Positions 22,449 through 34,700 of a stretch of 64,000 bases of DNA are shown one piece after another. Under the pieces are notes generated by a model. It made no database searches, had not been told where the DNA came from, and worked only from the letters and a program-made list of their open reading frames with translations. Numbering within the stretch: the stretch's first letter is position 1; every line of letters starts with the position of its first letter. The position numbers were made by a program, and so were the translations under genes. Source of the DNA: Nemophila menziesii (lineage: Eukaryota > Streptophyta > Magnoliopsida > Boraginales > Hydrophyllaceae); NCBI GenBank assembly GCA_029959085.1, contig JARWIR010000051.1, positions 1,798,001 through 1,862,000 on the forward strand. The letters are read 5' to 3'.

Positions 22449-22996
22449 AAACCGGGTTCCCGGTTTTGAAAATCCGGGTACCCGGTTTCGCGTCGCTGTG
22501 TCGGCGCGAAAACGATTACCTAATTAAATTTTTTTTTACCTCAATACGCAAGTAATGGCTGGACCCCAAGACGCTGGGTCAGAACTCTAACCTTTGAAAT
22601 CGGGTCCCGATTTGTGCGAATCCGGGTACCCGGTTTGTAACGCTGATTGGGTGGACACGCAGGATGGTGACGCAGCGCAAGGCGGGACCCAGAACGCTGG
22701 GTCAGAACTTCATAAAATCACAGCACCAAAACCGGGTTCCCGGTTTTGTGAAATCTGGGTACCCGGTTTCCGTCGATATCGCGAATGAGCACGCAGCGAA
22801 ACGCTGCCTTCTAAGACGCTGGGTCAAAAGTCTCGAAAATTACAGCTCTCGAAACCGGGTTCCCGGTTCTGTGAAATCCGGGTACCCGGTTCGTGACGCT
22901 GTGTCGTGAACCAAGACGCCAGGTGTTGTGTGTGGGAGGATGGTACCAGCTCCAAAACCGGGTTCCCGGTTTTTGCGAAACCGGGTACCCGTTTTC
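22449..22996 (-). repeat. Cluster of five paired palindromes between pol and the env-position ORF
   Basis: Each copy joins AACCGGGTTCCCGGTT to CCGGGTACCCGG with a spacer of about 8 bp (TTGTGAAA type). Copies lie at 22449-22488, 22599-22636, 22728-22769, 22851-22892 and 22955-22996, that is every 104-150 bp. A second motif, ACGCTGGGTCAGAA or near, precedes the later copies. The second half is a perfect 12-bp palindrome in most copies. A sixth single copy is at 19899-19936. It is non-coding; small ORFs here are chance products of the repeat. Confidence 0.85.
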
Positions 22997-23215
22997 TCCT
23001 GGACAACCAACCTCTTTTTCTTCTCTTTTCGCCCTTTCGACCCCAAACTCGTGACCTTTTTACCCCTGAAATCATCAAAAACAACTACCCTTCCTCATTC
23101 TTTAATAATAAACACTAAAATTATGAAAATCAAACTATTTTACATTGCAAAAATTAAAAACTCAAACTAATATACAAAGAATTGGCTTTTGTTTAACGTC
23201 GTTAAGCTCGACGGG

Positions 23216-26200
23216 TTACCTCACGCTTCTAAGGAGTCTCGAGGTATCTTCCAAGCTGTTGGTATCTTCACCTCCATGGTATATCTTTAACCGATGACCG
23301 TTTACCATGAAGGTACGGTTCTCGAGCGGATATTCTATTTCTATCGCCCCGTTAGGTGTAACTTTGGTCACAATGTATGGACCTGACCACTTAGACCTTA
23401 ACTTACTCGGATAATTGCTGGACTTTGAATTATACTTCAATACTCTTTGTCCCACTTCAAAGTTCTTTGTACGGATCCGATTGTCATGCCATTTTTTCGT
23501 GTTTTCTTTATAAAGTATGGCATTTTCATAGGCATTCAATCGGAATTCGTCAAGTTCGTTAAGCTTCATCATACGATTCTTTCCGGCTAAGGTAGGATCT
23601 TAGTTCAACTGTGCAATCGCCCAATAGGCACCCATTTCAAGCTCAAGAGGTAAGTGACAAGCCTTACCATACACCATATGATAGGGAGATGCACCAACTG
23701 GAGTCTTAAACGCAGTACGATAGGCCCACAACGCATCATCTAACTTCATTGACCAATCTTTTCTTGTAGGACCAACGTTTTTCTCTAGGATTGACTTGAC
23801 TTCACGATTGGATACTTCAGCTTGACCATTGGATTGTGGATGGTATGCAGTAGATACACGGTGTCTTACTCCATGCTTCTCTAGAACAGTCTTCAAATAC
23901 TTATTAACGAAATGAGATCCTCCATCGCTAATAATCACTCTAGGTGTACCATGTGTAGTGAAAATATGTGATTTCAAGAACTTAATCACCACTCGTGAAT
24001 CATTGGTAGGTAAAGCCACAGCTTCTACCCACTTAGACACATAATCAACAGCTAATAAGATGTAGAGGTTACCATTTGAAGGAACGAAAGGACCCATAAA
24101 GTCTATACCCCAAACATCGAATATTTCAACTTCTAACACATTATTACGTGGCATCTCATCCCTCTTGGATATAATTCCGGTAAACTGGCATCTTGTACAT
24201 TTCTTAACATATTCATGACAATCTTTAACAAGAGTAGGCCAGTAAAAACCTGATTGGAATACCATAGCAGCAGTTCTATCTCCCTTGAAATGTCCTCCAT
24301 AGAGTGAATCATGGCATCCAGCTATAATTGCTTTTGTTTCCTCCTTGGCTACACATCTTCGTATCATTTTGTCAGCACAAACTTTGTAGAGGAAAGGGTC
24401 CTCCCAAAAGAACTGTCTAGCATGATGAGCTAACCTCTTTCTTTCTTGATAAGTAGATCCTTCAGGAAAAGAACCACTCACCACTAAATTCGTGATATCT
24501 GCATACCAAGGAGCTTCATAATCACGAACAACAAATAAACTCTCATCAGGAAATTCTTCTCTATCTGCTTCGATACCACTATTCATCTCTGAACCTTCAA
24601 GACGCGATAGATGATCTGCAACCTGATTCTCACAACCCTTTCTATCTTTGATCTATAAATCGAGTTCTTGAAGTAATAAAACCCATCTGATTAACCTTGG
24701 TTTAGCATCCTTCTTTTCCATAAGATATCTAATCGCTGAATGATCTGTATAAACAATAACTTTCGCTCCAAGAAGATAAGAGCGAAATTTATCAAATGAA
24801 TACACAACTGCTAGCAACTCTTTTTCTGTAAATGTATAATTAACTTGAGCACCATTAAAAGTTTTACTAGCATAGTAAATCGAATGAAAAAAATTCTCTT
24901 TTCTCTGTCCCAATACAGCTCACATACACAAATCACTCGCATCACACATAACCTCAAGCGGTAAACTCCAATCTAGAGGTAATACTATAGGAGCAGAAAT
25001 AAGCTTTTCCTTGATTGCTTGGAAGGCCGCTAAACAAGCTTCATTAAAAAGGAATTTGGAATCATTTTCGAGTAAGTTGCATAACGGTTTAGCAATCTTA
25101 GAAAAGTCTTTAATAAAACGCCTATAAAAGCCAGCATGGCCTAGAAAACTTCTTACCCCTTTAACAGAAACAGGAGGGGGAAGAGTTTTAATTACCTCGA
25201 TCTTCGCTCTATCAACCTCTAATCCAGCACTCAAAATTTTGTGACCCAGAACGATACCTTCGCGAACCATGAAATGACACTTCTCCCAGTTTAAAACCAA
25301 ATCTGTTTCCTTGCATCTGATTAACACTTTCTCCAAGTTATCTAAACATCTATCAAAATCATCACCAAACACGGATAAATCGTCCATAAAAACTTCAAGA
25401 AAATTATCGATCATATCCCAGAAGATGGCCATCATACATCTTTGAAAGGTAGCAGGTGCATTACACAACCCAAATGGCATTCTGCGATATGCAAAAGTAC
25501 CAAAGGGGAATGTAAATGTAGTTTTATGTTGATCTTCTGGAGCCACGTAAATATGATTGTACCCGGAGTAACCATCTAAGAAACAGTAGTATTCTCTTCC
25601 AGCTAATTTATCTAACATTTGATCAATGAAGGGCAGAGGGAAGTGATCTTTTCTGGTGGCCTTGTTCAACTTTCTGTAATCCATGCAAACTCTACAACCA
25701 ACTACCGTTCTTGAATAAATCGCTTCATTTTTATCATTAAGAATTGTTTTCATTCCTCCTTTCTTCGGTACACATTGAACTGGGCTCACCCATTCACTAA
25801 TCGAGATGGGATAAATAATCCCCGCGTCTAAAAGCTTGATAACTTCCTTCTTCACTACATCCTTCATAACGGGCATTAATCTCCTTTTTCCTTCAACTGA
25901 GCCTGCGTTATCGTCTTCAAGTATGATTTTGTGTTGACAATAGGAGGGACTAATGCCTTTGATGTCAGCAATTGTCCAACCTATGGCATCTTTGTTGGCT
26001 CTCAACACACGCAACAGTTTATCTTCATGAGGACCTATTAAATTCGCTGAAACAATAACAGGCAGAGTTTCATTAGTACCTAAATATGCATACCTCAAGT
26101 GTGCTGGTAATGGCTTTTCTTCCAATTCCGAAGGAGATTCAATTGAAGGCTTCTTTTTAGGAATAATCTCCCCCAGTTCTCTCACAGGTTCATAGGCAAT

Positions 26201-28840
26201 ACGCCTATACTTCGGATTTTCAGAATTAAGAGCTGCCACTGTTTTGGCAAGCTCTTCCATCATCTCAGGTAAGTCTAATGTTAAAGCGGCCTGCAAAATA
26301 TCGTCATAATTAAAACAATCAAATACCTCTTGCGGTGCCTGCTCAACTACATCCATTCGGAAGCAATCTTCTTGAGAATCTGGAAATTTCATAGCTCGGA
26401 ACACATTAAATTTGACCTCCTCGTCTTGGATACTCATCGTTAATTCTCCATTTTCTACATCAATCAATGTACGCGCCGTGGCTAGGAATGGTCTTCCCAA
26501 AATAATGGGGACATTCCTATCCGCGTCGTATTCAAGTATAACGAAATCAACGGGAAATATAAGCGTACCTGCCTTAACAAGGACATCTTCAATTCGGCCT
26601 TCTGGATGTGCAAGAGATCTGTCCTCCATTTGCAAGACCATAGAAGTAGGTCTTGCTTCTCCAATTTTTAGCTTATCAAAGATCGATTTGGGCATCAGGT
26701 TGATGCTTGCACCCATATCGCATAGTGCTTTTCCTTTCCATTCTTCTCCAATCGATATCGGAATTGTGAAACTCCCCGGATCAACTAACTTTGGAGGCAA
26801 ATTACTTTGACAAATAGCACTACATTCTTCAGGAAGACCAATCATCTCATTATCACAATATGGCCTTTTGTTAGTGAGGGCTCTCTTCAAAAACTTCGTA
26901 TACTTAGGAATATCTCGAATAGCTTCTAACAGTGGAATATTAATACTAAGGCCTCTCACTCTATTAAAGAACTTCTGAAACTCGGCCAAATCACCCTTTT
27001 TCTGAACTCGAGACAGAAAAGGTGGAGGAGGGCGATTACTAATAACATCATCTTTCTTCTTTGGAATCTCAATCGGCCTCTCTATTTCTTCAACCTCAAC
27101 ATCTTTCTCTTTCTCATTCACATCCTTTTCTTTTATTGAAACTTCTTTCTCTTTCATAACGGCAAAAGGAGGTGGAGGGAGGTTCTTACCACTTCTAAGA
27201 GTAACAGCTTTGCAATCTTCATGTTGTCTCAAATTTTCTGTGTCACTAGGGAGTTGCCCTTGTGGACGTTGATGCAGCTGTTTTGCGAATTGATCCATTT
27301 GGTTCTGTAGTAGCTTGATGCTTGCGTCAGACGCTTGTTGATTTTGCATAGCTTGCGTCTGAAGAGCAATTAGGCTTTCAACGGTTTTCTGAAGGGTAGC
27401 AACACCTTCTTGTGGATGGGCAGGTAAGGCTTTTTGTTTCATGGTTTCGTTATAACTGTCTTGAGGAGCTTGTCTCTAAACATAATTCCCTTGATTCTAT
27501 CCTCCCTGATAATTATTATGTGGTCTTGGATTGAAGTTGTTACCTTGGGGATGCGGAGGATACGCATATATCGAATTGGCTGCCCCATTAGGATTTGAGT
27601 ATTGAAACCTAGGATGGTTTCTGTTAGGCTGATATCCATTACCACTTGAATTGAAGTTACCTCTATTGGAGACAAACATCACGGACTCTTGATTATTCTG
27701 ACAATCCTCCCAACTATGATCATTCACACCACAATACTCACATCCATACACCTCTTGTGCAACCTTTACCTCACCTCTTTTATTCGAAAAACCTTCTTTC
27801 ACGGCTAGAGTAAGTTGTCTTAATTGTTGTTCGAGTGTGGTTTGAATCTTGGTCTCTAAGGAGTTGAACTTTTCTTCAATATTGACATTATTAACTCCTC
27901 CTCTAACTGGTGTTCTTACGGTGTTCCACCCAACTTCATTATCAACTGTTCTATCCAAAATAATTCTTGCATACGGAGGTTGAACTCGTAAAAACGCACC
28001 ACCACACAACAAATCTAAATCTTTCCTAGAGCCACCCTCAAGACCATTATAAAAAATCTTCATTTGTTGTTGTTCAGTAAGGTCATGATTCGGGACTCTT
28101 CGTAAACATTTCTGAAATCTCGACCAACTTTTACCCAACGCTTCATCATATTCTTGCTTGAAATGGATTAACTCAAGTTCGGCATCTAACCTCATGTTTG
28201 ACGGATAATATCTGTTGAAAAACGTAGTTTCTAATTGTTCCCAATTTGTTATCTTCGTAGGATATTGTGTATCGTGCCATTCACTCGCTCCATCAATAAC
28301 GAAAAATCGAAACACAGCAAAATACATTTGTTCTTTGGAAACTCCTTGTGTGATGTAAGAATCACATATTTGCTTGAATTTCTGTACTGCTCGAAGGGGA
28401 TTTTCTCCAGCTTTACCACGAAAATTTCCAAAATTTTGGAATTGAGCTAACATACCCGAGTCCGGACGAAACCTCGGAACATTTATGTTTGGAGCACCTA
28501 CCCCTAGAGCAGGAGCGCGAAATGGAACTTCTTCTGATCCATTAACAAACCATGGATCTTGGTTAACTGCCATTTGAATTTGGACTGGATTAGGAATGCC
28601 AGGTGGAACCAGAGGATTATTAACTTGTGGCGCTATAGGCTGGCCATTCGCGTCTAGCTGAACTTGTCCGTTATTGTTTTGTTTATTTCGAAGATTAACG
28701 TTCTCCATTCTGTTAATTAACTCTTCTACCTCTCTAGCTTCTTGTTCTTTCCTTCTCTTGTTAGCAAGTCTGATTAATGATTCTGGATTATTAAGGATCG
28801 CAGGTGATGGCTCTAGATCCTTAAAGAGTCTCCTTCGCAT
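23216..28840 (-). pseudogene. Athila gag-pol, one frame with five nonsense codons
   Basis: 1875 codons in one frame, no frameshift. Gag: capsid-like region about 120-320 and a zinc knuckle CEYCGVNDHSWEDC (367-380). TAG at codons 448 and 455 separates gag from pol. Pol: aspartic protease with CDMGAS (707-712), reverse transcriptase with FLDGYSGYN and the catalytic FMDD (1151-1154), TGA at codon 1307 before the RNase H part ([10 protein letters not shown]), TAG at codon 1396, integrase with the CTRC half of its zinc finger and D, D, E residues in [17 protein letters not shown] and [13 protein letters not shown] at codon 1747, then the integrase C-terminal domain to 23216. The motifs are otherwise intact, so the loss of function is due to nonsense codons. 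Confidence 0.93.
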
Positions 28841-28949
28841 ACACCAAACCTAAAAACCTGAAAAAGATGAACAAACAAAAAGCGTAAAACTGAAATAAAA
28901 ATAAATGCAACTATCACTAAAGGATAAACACCGTGGTCACACGCTACCG

Positions 28950-28967
28950 TCCCCGGCAGCGGCGCCA
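28950..28967 (-). other. Primer binding site, tRNA-Asp type
   Basis: In sense TGGCGCCGCTGCCGGGGA, 6 nt after the 5' LTR end CCACCA. It matches the tRNA-Asp primer site used by Athila elements except for one base (C for T at position 9). It starts minus-strand synthesis. Confidence 0.85.
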
Positions 28968-28973
28968 AAAACT

Positions 28974-30531
28974 TGGTGGTCCTTTGTGTGTTCTAAAATA
29001 AATGCAAAAGTAATCGAACCACAACCGCAAGTGTACGGTTGTCCCAAGTAGTAATAAGTGATTCTAGGATCGTTCGCAGGGACGGTTTGGTTAACTACAA
29101 TGCTTATCGAATAATGAATGGTTGCACTTAGGAAAGCAAATAAAGATATAATGATTGATTGTTTTTTTTCTAAGTAATGAAAGACTAAGTGGAAAATGCA
29201 ATTAAATACTAAGACGCAAGTAAATAAATGTGAAACGCAAATATGAGAAGGTAGCACTTGAGAACGCAAGGGATCCTCCTAATCCTATTTCATAACATAT
29301 GTTGTTTAAGGGATAAATCGGTCAATTACAATGGTCGAGATTCTAAATTCCTTATAACCCCGTCAGGGTGGACTATAAGGCTATCCTAGAGTGTCACTAG
29401 TCCCGTAAGGGTAAATATGATCCACTTTTAGATGATTAAGTAATTTACCACATTGGCCCTAAAATTAGCTAAGTTCGTCAGAATCAATAGCTTCTATTTT
29501 AGATTGAATAATTAATTCCGTACCTAAACCCTCCGTCAGGATGATCCACACGCCACATATGTGGAATAACCTAGATACTAATACCTGTTCTTAGTTCATG
29601 ACTCCAAAAACAGTAAATAATCTCAATTTATCGAAAAGAGTAAAAGACTCAATTTAATTTAATTTAACAGAAACCCAAATTCAGACATAGAAATTCAATA
29701 GAATTGGGATTCACCCATAAAGCATTCTCAAGTACTATGAAGAAATTAGCTCATACTAATTAGAAAGAAAACTAAATAAAAAGAAATTGAATTCATATTG
29801 TTTTACAGAATTAAAAATAAGAAAGACCTAATTTCCGGAATTGGATTTGGCTGAGAATGAAGATATAGACTTCTCCATCTCTACAGCTTCTTCTTCTTCC
29901 TTCTGCTTCTTCTCTCTTGATGTTTTATTTTGTAAAAAGTGAATTGTGTGGAAAATAAAAGTCAAGAGCTCCTTTTATAAGGCGAAATTCGGATTAGGCC
30001 TTGGACCTAAGAATAAAACACTAATTAAATGTCCAAGCCCATTTTCTAAGCCCAAAATCCTGTAACTGCTGCACCACCTTCACTAAAATGGCTCTATCCG
30101 ATTCGTTATAACTCCGATTGACCTGAAATCACTTGCTAAATTTCTGTAACTCGATAAGGAACATATTCTCTTCAAAGGTCAGCGGCTAAATCATCTCGTA
30201 AGTGCCTCTAAATCAGCAATCTTTGGCCTGTTTTCCAGATTTGCAGCTCCAAAATAAAATTCTTTCGAGATTTGTCTTCACGCTTTGACTCCTTTTCACG
30301 ATCTTTGACTCTCTTCTTGGATTCCTTTCCTAGCTAATATTCAAAACCTACAAACTTTTCACTAAAATACACAAGATTACGCGCAAAAGTTTAATAAATC
30401 AAAAATACTAGAAATAAAATAGGAATTCCGGATTATTGCATTTTAACTCAAAAGTCTATCAAAATATTTAAATAAACATAAAAAATGATGTCTCCCAAGG
30501 TTCTAAAATAAGAACAATTAGGGAGACATCA
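28974..30531 (-). repeat. 5' LTR of the Athila element
   Basis: 1558 bp, the promoter copy in sense. Ends TGATGTCTCC and GGACCACCA. The 46-bp inverted repeat is at 30486-30531. Flanked on the right by the target duplication ACAGT (30532-30536). Confidence 0.95.
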
Positions 30532-33500
30532 ACAGTACTTTCAGATGGAGCTATTGATATGAGAAATTGTGTCAATGACTTAGAATTGACTGATCTAAAA
30601 TATGTGGGACCAAAATATACTTGGACTAATAAAGCAGCTGATGGGGACATGAGAGCAAGTAGGATTGATAGAACCCTCTTAAATGAGAGTTGGATCAATA
30701 CCTATCAAAATACATCATTAACCCTTGAATTTCCATATTTATCAGATCATTGTAGCCAAGTTCTGCGTTTTATGGTGATTGAAAATAAAAGAATATACCC
30801 GTTCAGAATTTATAATGTATGGATGGACCACCCTGAGTTCATGAATCTTGTTCAAGAAACTTGGAACACCACCTTTCAAGGAACCCCTATGTACAGAGTT
30901 ACAAGAAAGTTGAAGCTTCCCAAAGATAAACTCAGACTATTCAATGAGAAAGACTTCAAGGGATCGCAAGACAAAATCATTAAACTCCAGGGAGACCTGA
31001 AAATAGTACAAATGAGTAGATTACAAGGTAATGCTGATATGGAGATTCTAAATAAAGAAAATGAATTAATTCAAAGTATTACCGAGGAGCTATTAATTGA
31101 GGAATCAATTGCAAAGCAGAGGTCTAGAGATCAGTGGTGGATAAGGGTGACCTTAACACCTCCTATTTTCAGAAGATTGTGAGAGAAAGAAGGACTCGAA
31201 ATAGCATTTTTAGTATTGTGGACAATCAAGGTATCTGTAGAACAGATGAAAAAGATATCTCAGAGGTGTTTGTGAATCACTTTACTGATATCCTGGGAAA
31301 AAAAAGAATCAATGGAGGTCAATACAGTACTAATATACTTAAAAACATTTTGGGTAAAACAATTAATCAGGAAGAAAGTCATCACCTGGTACAACCTATC
31401 TCTGATGTAGAAATTAAGGAGGCACTTTGGTCAATTGATAGTAATAAGATCCCAGAGCCTGATGGCTTCTCATCAGGTTTTTTCAAGAAATGTTGGGATA
31501 TAATTTGATCTATGTTTAGCTATCAAAAGCTCCTTTGAAGACTGTCAAATTCTTAAAGAGATTAATTCAGCTAATATCTCTCTTGTTCCCAAGATTATAA
31601 ATCCATGTACTACTAAAGATTTCAGGCCTATAGTATGTTGCAATATTATTTACAAGATAATTTCTAAGATTATTGCTAATAGGCTCAAAGGGACACTTCA
31701 GAGTATTATCTCCCACAATCAATCTGCCTTTGTACCAGGTAGACTAATTGGTGAGAATATTTTAATTGCTCAGGATATTGTGAGAGGGTATTTAAGAGCA
31801 AACATATCTAAAAGATGTACTCTTAAGCTTGACCTCATGAAAGCTTATGATTCTGTAGACTGGGAATTTATATTGAAGACTATGGAAGCTCTAGGCTATC
31901 CAAATAAATTTATTAAATGGATAGCCATGTGCCTCACAAGTACATCTTATTCCATCATTATTAATGGAGCTCCTCAAGGATTTTTCAAAGGTGAGAGGGG
32001 TCTCAGACAAGGGGACCTTCTCTCACCCTATCTCTTTGTTCTAGGTATGGAGGTACTTTCTCAGATTCTCATACATGTGGGACACAAAAAAGAATTCAGC
32101 TGGCACCCAAAATATGGAAAACTTAAAATAAATAACCTTATGTTTGCTGATGATCTCCTTGTTTTCTTCACTCCAACTGCTGAATCAGCAATTTGGGTAA
32201 AGAAAGGATTAAACCTATTTTTCAACCTCTCTGGGCTCAAAATCAGTGACAGTAAGAGCAAAATTTTCTATGGAGGGGTCCCTGAGTCAATCAAGAATCA
32301 AATTAATCATATTCTTAATATACCTGGGGGATTCCTTCCAATGAAGTATCTTGGGCTTCCTTTAATTACAGGAAGACTTAATCTTACAGATTGTAAACAT
32401 CTGGTAGATAAAATGACCAAAAGGATTGACCATTGGAGCTCTAGACATCTCTCATATGCTGGAAGAGTTCAACTAATTAAATCTGTTTTGGGAGGTATTG
32501 CTAGTCATTGGTGTAGTGTTTTTACTCTTCCAAAGAAGATTATTAAATTGCTTTAGAGTAAAGTTATGACTTTTCTATGGTGTGGAAAAAGTATTTATGA
32601 AGGTGGAGCTAAGGTGTCATGGAGTACAGTGTGTAAGCCTTTAGATAAGGGTGGTTTGGGTATTAGAGGTTTGGACTCTTAGAACAAGGTTTGGGCTTTG
32701 AAACTGTTGTGGGCTTGTTGCCTTCCTAAAGAGACACTATGGTCTCAATGGTTGCAACTTAACCATTTAAAAGGTAAGTCAATTTGGCAGATTGATATTC
32801 CTTTGGACTGTTCTTGGAGCTGGAGGAAGATCCTAAAGGTTAGGGAGATTGCTAAGAGGTTTATCAGATATAAGGTGGGTAATGGGAAAAATATAGCTCT
32901 TTGGTGGGATTATTGGTTACCAAACAATAGAACACTTAATGAGATGAGCTGTAGCAACTTGGCTTCAGGGTATTATACAAATAGTAAGATTTCTCAATTT
33001 ATTTACAAAGAGAATTGGAAGTGGCCAGCTGAATTAAGCTTCATGAATGAGCTCACTAAGGATATTAAGACCTCAAAGAGCCAAGAATCTATCAGTTGTA
33101 CTTGTACAAAGAAAGGTAAGTTCAAATTTGCAGAAGCTTATGAAGAAATAAGAAGTAAGGGCATTAAAAATCAATGGTATCCTATTATTTGGAATACGAA
33201 AGCCTTACCCAAATATAAATTCCTGCTATGGTTGTGTAATCTGGATAGGCTCCCAACAAAACAGCGATTATTGAGTTGGGGAATGATATCTAATCCTATT
33301 TGCGAGTTTTGTAAAATAAACATCGAAGATAGAGACCATCTCTTCTGGAATTGCCCTAGTACGAAGCGGATTTGGAATTGATGCAAGCAGAAAGCTAGGG
33401 TTAGAATACAGAATAATGATTGGACCTCTATAATCAAGTATTTCAGAATGCAAAACCTAAAACAATTGATGGAGAAATTACCAGATTGATGTTACCGATT

Positions 33501-34700
33501 GCTGTTCATACGATTTGGGAGGAGAGAAACAATCGCATCTTCAACCAAGTCTTCATAACAGAAGAGGCTATTATGGAGAAAATCTCTAGCAGAGTGATTG
33601 AAAATATGGTGAAACTGAAGAGCTTCACTCGAGAAGAAATTGACGCGGAGATGAACAGATGGAGAGAGAAATAGGGCTTGTGCGTTTATGGAGTTGTACT
33701 TTAATGTACTAGTGTTTGTGTAGTTGTGTGTTATGACTCGTGTGTTGGGGTACTTTGTTTTTCTATTTTTTTTATTATGTCTGGTCAACTTGTTGACTTA
33801 GGCTGATGTGTAAAACTCTATTTGTTTTGATATAAAATTAATCTGGCTGGCTTAGCAAAAAAAAATGTATACAATATTAAATTACAAATATGGTACTTAA
33901 CAATGAAAAATATATTAATTAAACAACAAATTAGAAGCAGTACAGTTTAGCAGTTGGCTTTATAATTTAATTTATTATTCTAACTCAAATAGGTTTAGTA
34001 TGGATGGGCAATGGCAATAGAGGAATATTGGTCTTTTATTTTCTAAATAAATTGTCATAGAAATAAAATGTTATTACAAACTAACCAATTACCAAAAGAA
34101 TAGATTCTTCATCAATTTAAAAATCTAGTTTATCCAGGATTGCATGTAAGATACATGAGTCAATCATGTTGTCCTGAAACTTATGCTTGGCTATACAGTC
34201 TGCAAGCCTATTTCTATCTCTACTAACTTAATCAAAAATAGGTAAACATTGTTCAACAATTAAATAAACACTCTTAATAATATTATAAACAATGAGATTT
34301 GAAAATTGCATATCTTTGTCTAATGGTTGCATAACTTGTAAGCAATCGTTCTCTATGATAGTTCTATGATTGGCAAATCTTCTAACTTCAAGACAGGCTT
34401 TATAAACGCTGAACGCCTAAAGCTTCCGCTTTCACCGGAGAATCAGCTCCTATGTCCCACGCATTGCAAGATAACACCTTTCCTAAATAATCCCTAGATG
34501 CACAAGAAATTGTTGTTTTATTATTAGTAAAAGCTGCATCACAGTTTATTTTGATCATGTTTTTGGGGGTGGTCAATTTCATTTTCAAATTTAATGAAGT
34601 TTCTTCATCCTCAGCATCTATTATTATTTCATTTCTCAATTGATCATTTGGTGTTGTTGATTTATTATCCTTCAGTTTCATAATTTCATCATTAGGATAG

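Larger units (their letters stand above)
17702..30531 (-). mobile_element. Complete Athila-clade Ty3-gypsy retrotransposon, minus orientation
   Basis: 12,830 bp between perfect 5-bp duplications ACAGT (17697-17701 and 30532-30536), inserted into the endonuclease region of LINE L2. In sense order: 5' LTR 30531-28974, PBS, gag-pol 28840-23216, palindrome cluster 22996-22449, env-position ORF 22059-20782, a long 3' non-coding region, polypurine tract 19273-19258, 3' LTR 19257-17702. Assignment to Athila rests on the pol signatures FLDGYSGYN, FMDDLSVFG and HFMVREGIVLGH, the tRNA-Asp type PBS, and the extra ORF after pol. The LTRs differ by a few percent and one short indel by eye, so insertion is not very recent. 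Several nonsense codons make it non-autonomous. Confidence 0.95.
17238..33674 (+). pseudogene. LINE L2 ORF2 (endonuclease, reverse transcriptase, zf-RVT), split and broken
   Basis: Starts at ATG 17238 within ATGA. 17238-17701 holds the endonuclease start (ITWNVRGIN, LIETKVKPH) with a TAG at 17451-17453. The Athila then interrupts, and the gene resumes in register at 30537. 30537-31180 finishes the endonuclease. A one-base shift occurs near 31140, and a TGA at 31506-31508. Reverse transcriptase lies at about 31560-32556, with SAFVPGRLI, GLRQGDLLSPYLF and the catalytic LMFADDLL. TAG codons follow near 32554 and 32680. zf-RVT is at 33160-33380, then another shift, and the frame ends at 33674. 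No RNase H domain is seen. Confidence 0.8.
15289..33866 (+). mobile_element. LINE copy L2, full length, split by an Athila insertion
   Basis: The LINE lies between perfect 13-bp target duplications, GTATACAATATTA at 15276-15288 and 33867-33879, with a poly-A tail at 33856-33865. Removing the 12.8-kb Athila and one ACAGT copy leaves about 5.7 kb. The order is: 5' UTR carrying a MITE (15343-15573) and a CT-rich stretch (15590-15790), ORF1, ORF2, 3' UTR. ORF2 ends after zf-RVT without an RNase H domain, so this is a different LINE family from L1, L3 and L4. Both ORFs are broken. Confidence 0.88.

Noticed and set aside
22449..22996. Regularly spaced palindromes resembling a CRISPR array
   Set aside because: The sequence is plant nuclear DNA, the spacing varies from 104 to 150 bp, the spacers are related to each other, and the array lies inside a retrotransposon.
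22594..23118. Several small ORFs on both strands over the palindrome cluster
   Set aside because: They arise from the repeated palindrome itself, overlap in several frames and have no independent support.
27476..27499. Programmed stop-codon readthrough at the gag-pol border
   Set aside because: There are two TAGs, neither followed by a classical readthrough context, and three further stops elsewhere show ordinary decay. Kept only as a question in the findings.
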